Below are positions 11,814 to 11,951 of a stretch of 11,951 nucleotides of DNA, piece after piece. The translations under genes and the position numbers were made by a program. Origin of the DNA: Actinomycetes bacterium (GTDB lineage Bacteria; Actinomycetota; Actinomycetes; Propionibacteriales; Propionibacteriaceae); contig JAEYNS010000028.1 in assembly GCA_023412435.1 (NCBI GenBank), forward strand, positions 1 through 11,951, read 5' to 3'. Numbering within the stretch: the stretch's first letter is position 1; every line of letters starts with the position of its first letter. The notes under the pieces are model-generated. The model was given only the letters and a program-made list of their open reading frames with translations. It searched no databases and had not been told where the DNA came from.

Positions 11814-11951
11814 TCAGTCGGTCGAGGCGTGGGGGCGGCTGTTGTCGACGACGAGGTCTGCGTGCCCCGCCGGGTCGCAGGCGTCGATGTACTGCAGCTG
11901 GACGGGCTTGTCACCGTGACCGGTGACGAGCTGTACTCCGAAGAGCTCGTC
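11814..11951 (-). CDS. C-terminus of a probable P-loop nucleoside (uridine) kinase-like protein, cut by window
   Basis: The last 45 residues of a minus-strand gene lie here, open to the window edge and ending at TGA (11816-11814). The tail reads QLQYIDACDPAGHADLVVDN and then a short Ser/Pro/His-rich end. A pattern of Q-x-x-Y-x(5)-P-x(3)-AD-x-V-x-DN is common at the C-terminus of actinobacterial uridine-kinase-like P-loop proteins, where the final DN strand closes the nucleotide-binding fold. That is a family resemblance from memory; no Walker motif is visible in the fragment. It lies just upstream of the ABC ATPase gene in the same direction and may share its transcript. Confidence 0.6.
   Translation of the reverse strand, partial: DELFGVQLVTGHGDKPVQLQYIDACDPAGHADLVVDNSRPHASTD

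Noticed and set aside
1..11951. tRNA or rRNA genes, CRISPR arrays, insertion-sequence ends, attachment sites
   Set aside because: I looked in the gaps on both strands and found no cloverleaf, regularly spaced repeats, or transposase with terminal repeats. The gaps are too short for most of these.

Overview
This is a high-GC window with GTG as well as ATG starts. It has several marks of an Actinomycetota chromosome: a DUF222/HNH endonuclease (13E12-repeat type), an arsenate reductase of the mycothiol-linked Corynebacterium/Mycobacterium type, a BcrA-like ABC exporter, and many genes with no Shine-Dalgarno sequence but a TAnnnT -10 box 5-8 bases before the start codon (leaderless transcripts). 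Something in or near Propionibacteriaceae would fit, but the sequence alone does not fix the genus. Fourteen protein genes fill the window, two of them cut by its ends. No gene-free stretch exceeds about 225 bp. I see no tRNA, rRNA, CRISPR array, insertion sequence or replication origin.

Layout. Bases 1-1323 (+): 3' part of a sulfite-oxidase-like molybdopterin oxidoreductase, then a small DUF1801 protein. Bases 1336-4180 (-): DUF222-HNH endonuclease, and upstream of it a secreted M28 zinc aminopeptidase with a PA domain. Bases 4253-4747 (+): zinc nucleoside-deaminase-like protein, convergent with a PHP phosphoesterase carrying a PolX-like N-terminal HhH region (4764-5801, -). Bases 5882-8792 (+): a DUF6508-GNAT fusion, an exported rhodanese behind a CsoR/CstR-like palindrome, and a 470-residue protein of unknown function. 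Bases 9015-10199: a divergent arsenic pair, arsC (-) and an ArsR-type HTH fused to a low-molecular-weight phosphatase/arsenate-reductase domain (+), sharing a compact 108-bp promoter region. Bases 10227-11951 (-): ABC permease and ATPase, preceded by the C-terminus of a probable P-loop nucleoside kinase.

How the genes work together. Only two groups look like functional units. The first is the arsenic pair, in which the divergent regulator probably controls both itself and arsC; no arsenite pump is present in the window. The second is the ABC ATPase/permease pair, separated by one base. The rhodanese probably responds to copper or persulfide through a regulator encoded elsewhere. The remaining genes look like independent housekeeping or accessory units, most with their own leaderless promoter. 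I found no clear defence island or other new multigene system. The most notable items are the ArsR-phosphatase fusion, the palindrome over the rhodanese promoter, the DUF6508-GNAT fusion and the repeated leaderless-promoter layout.
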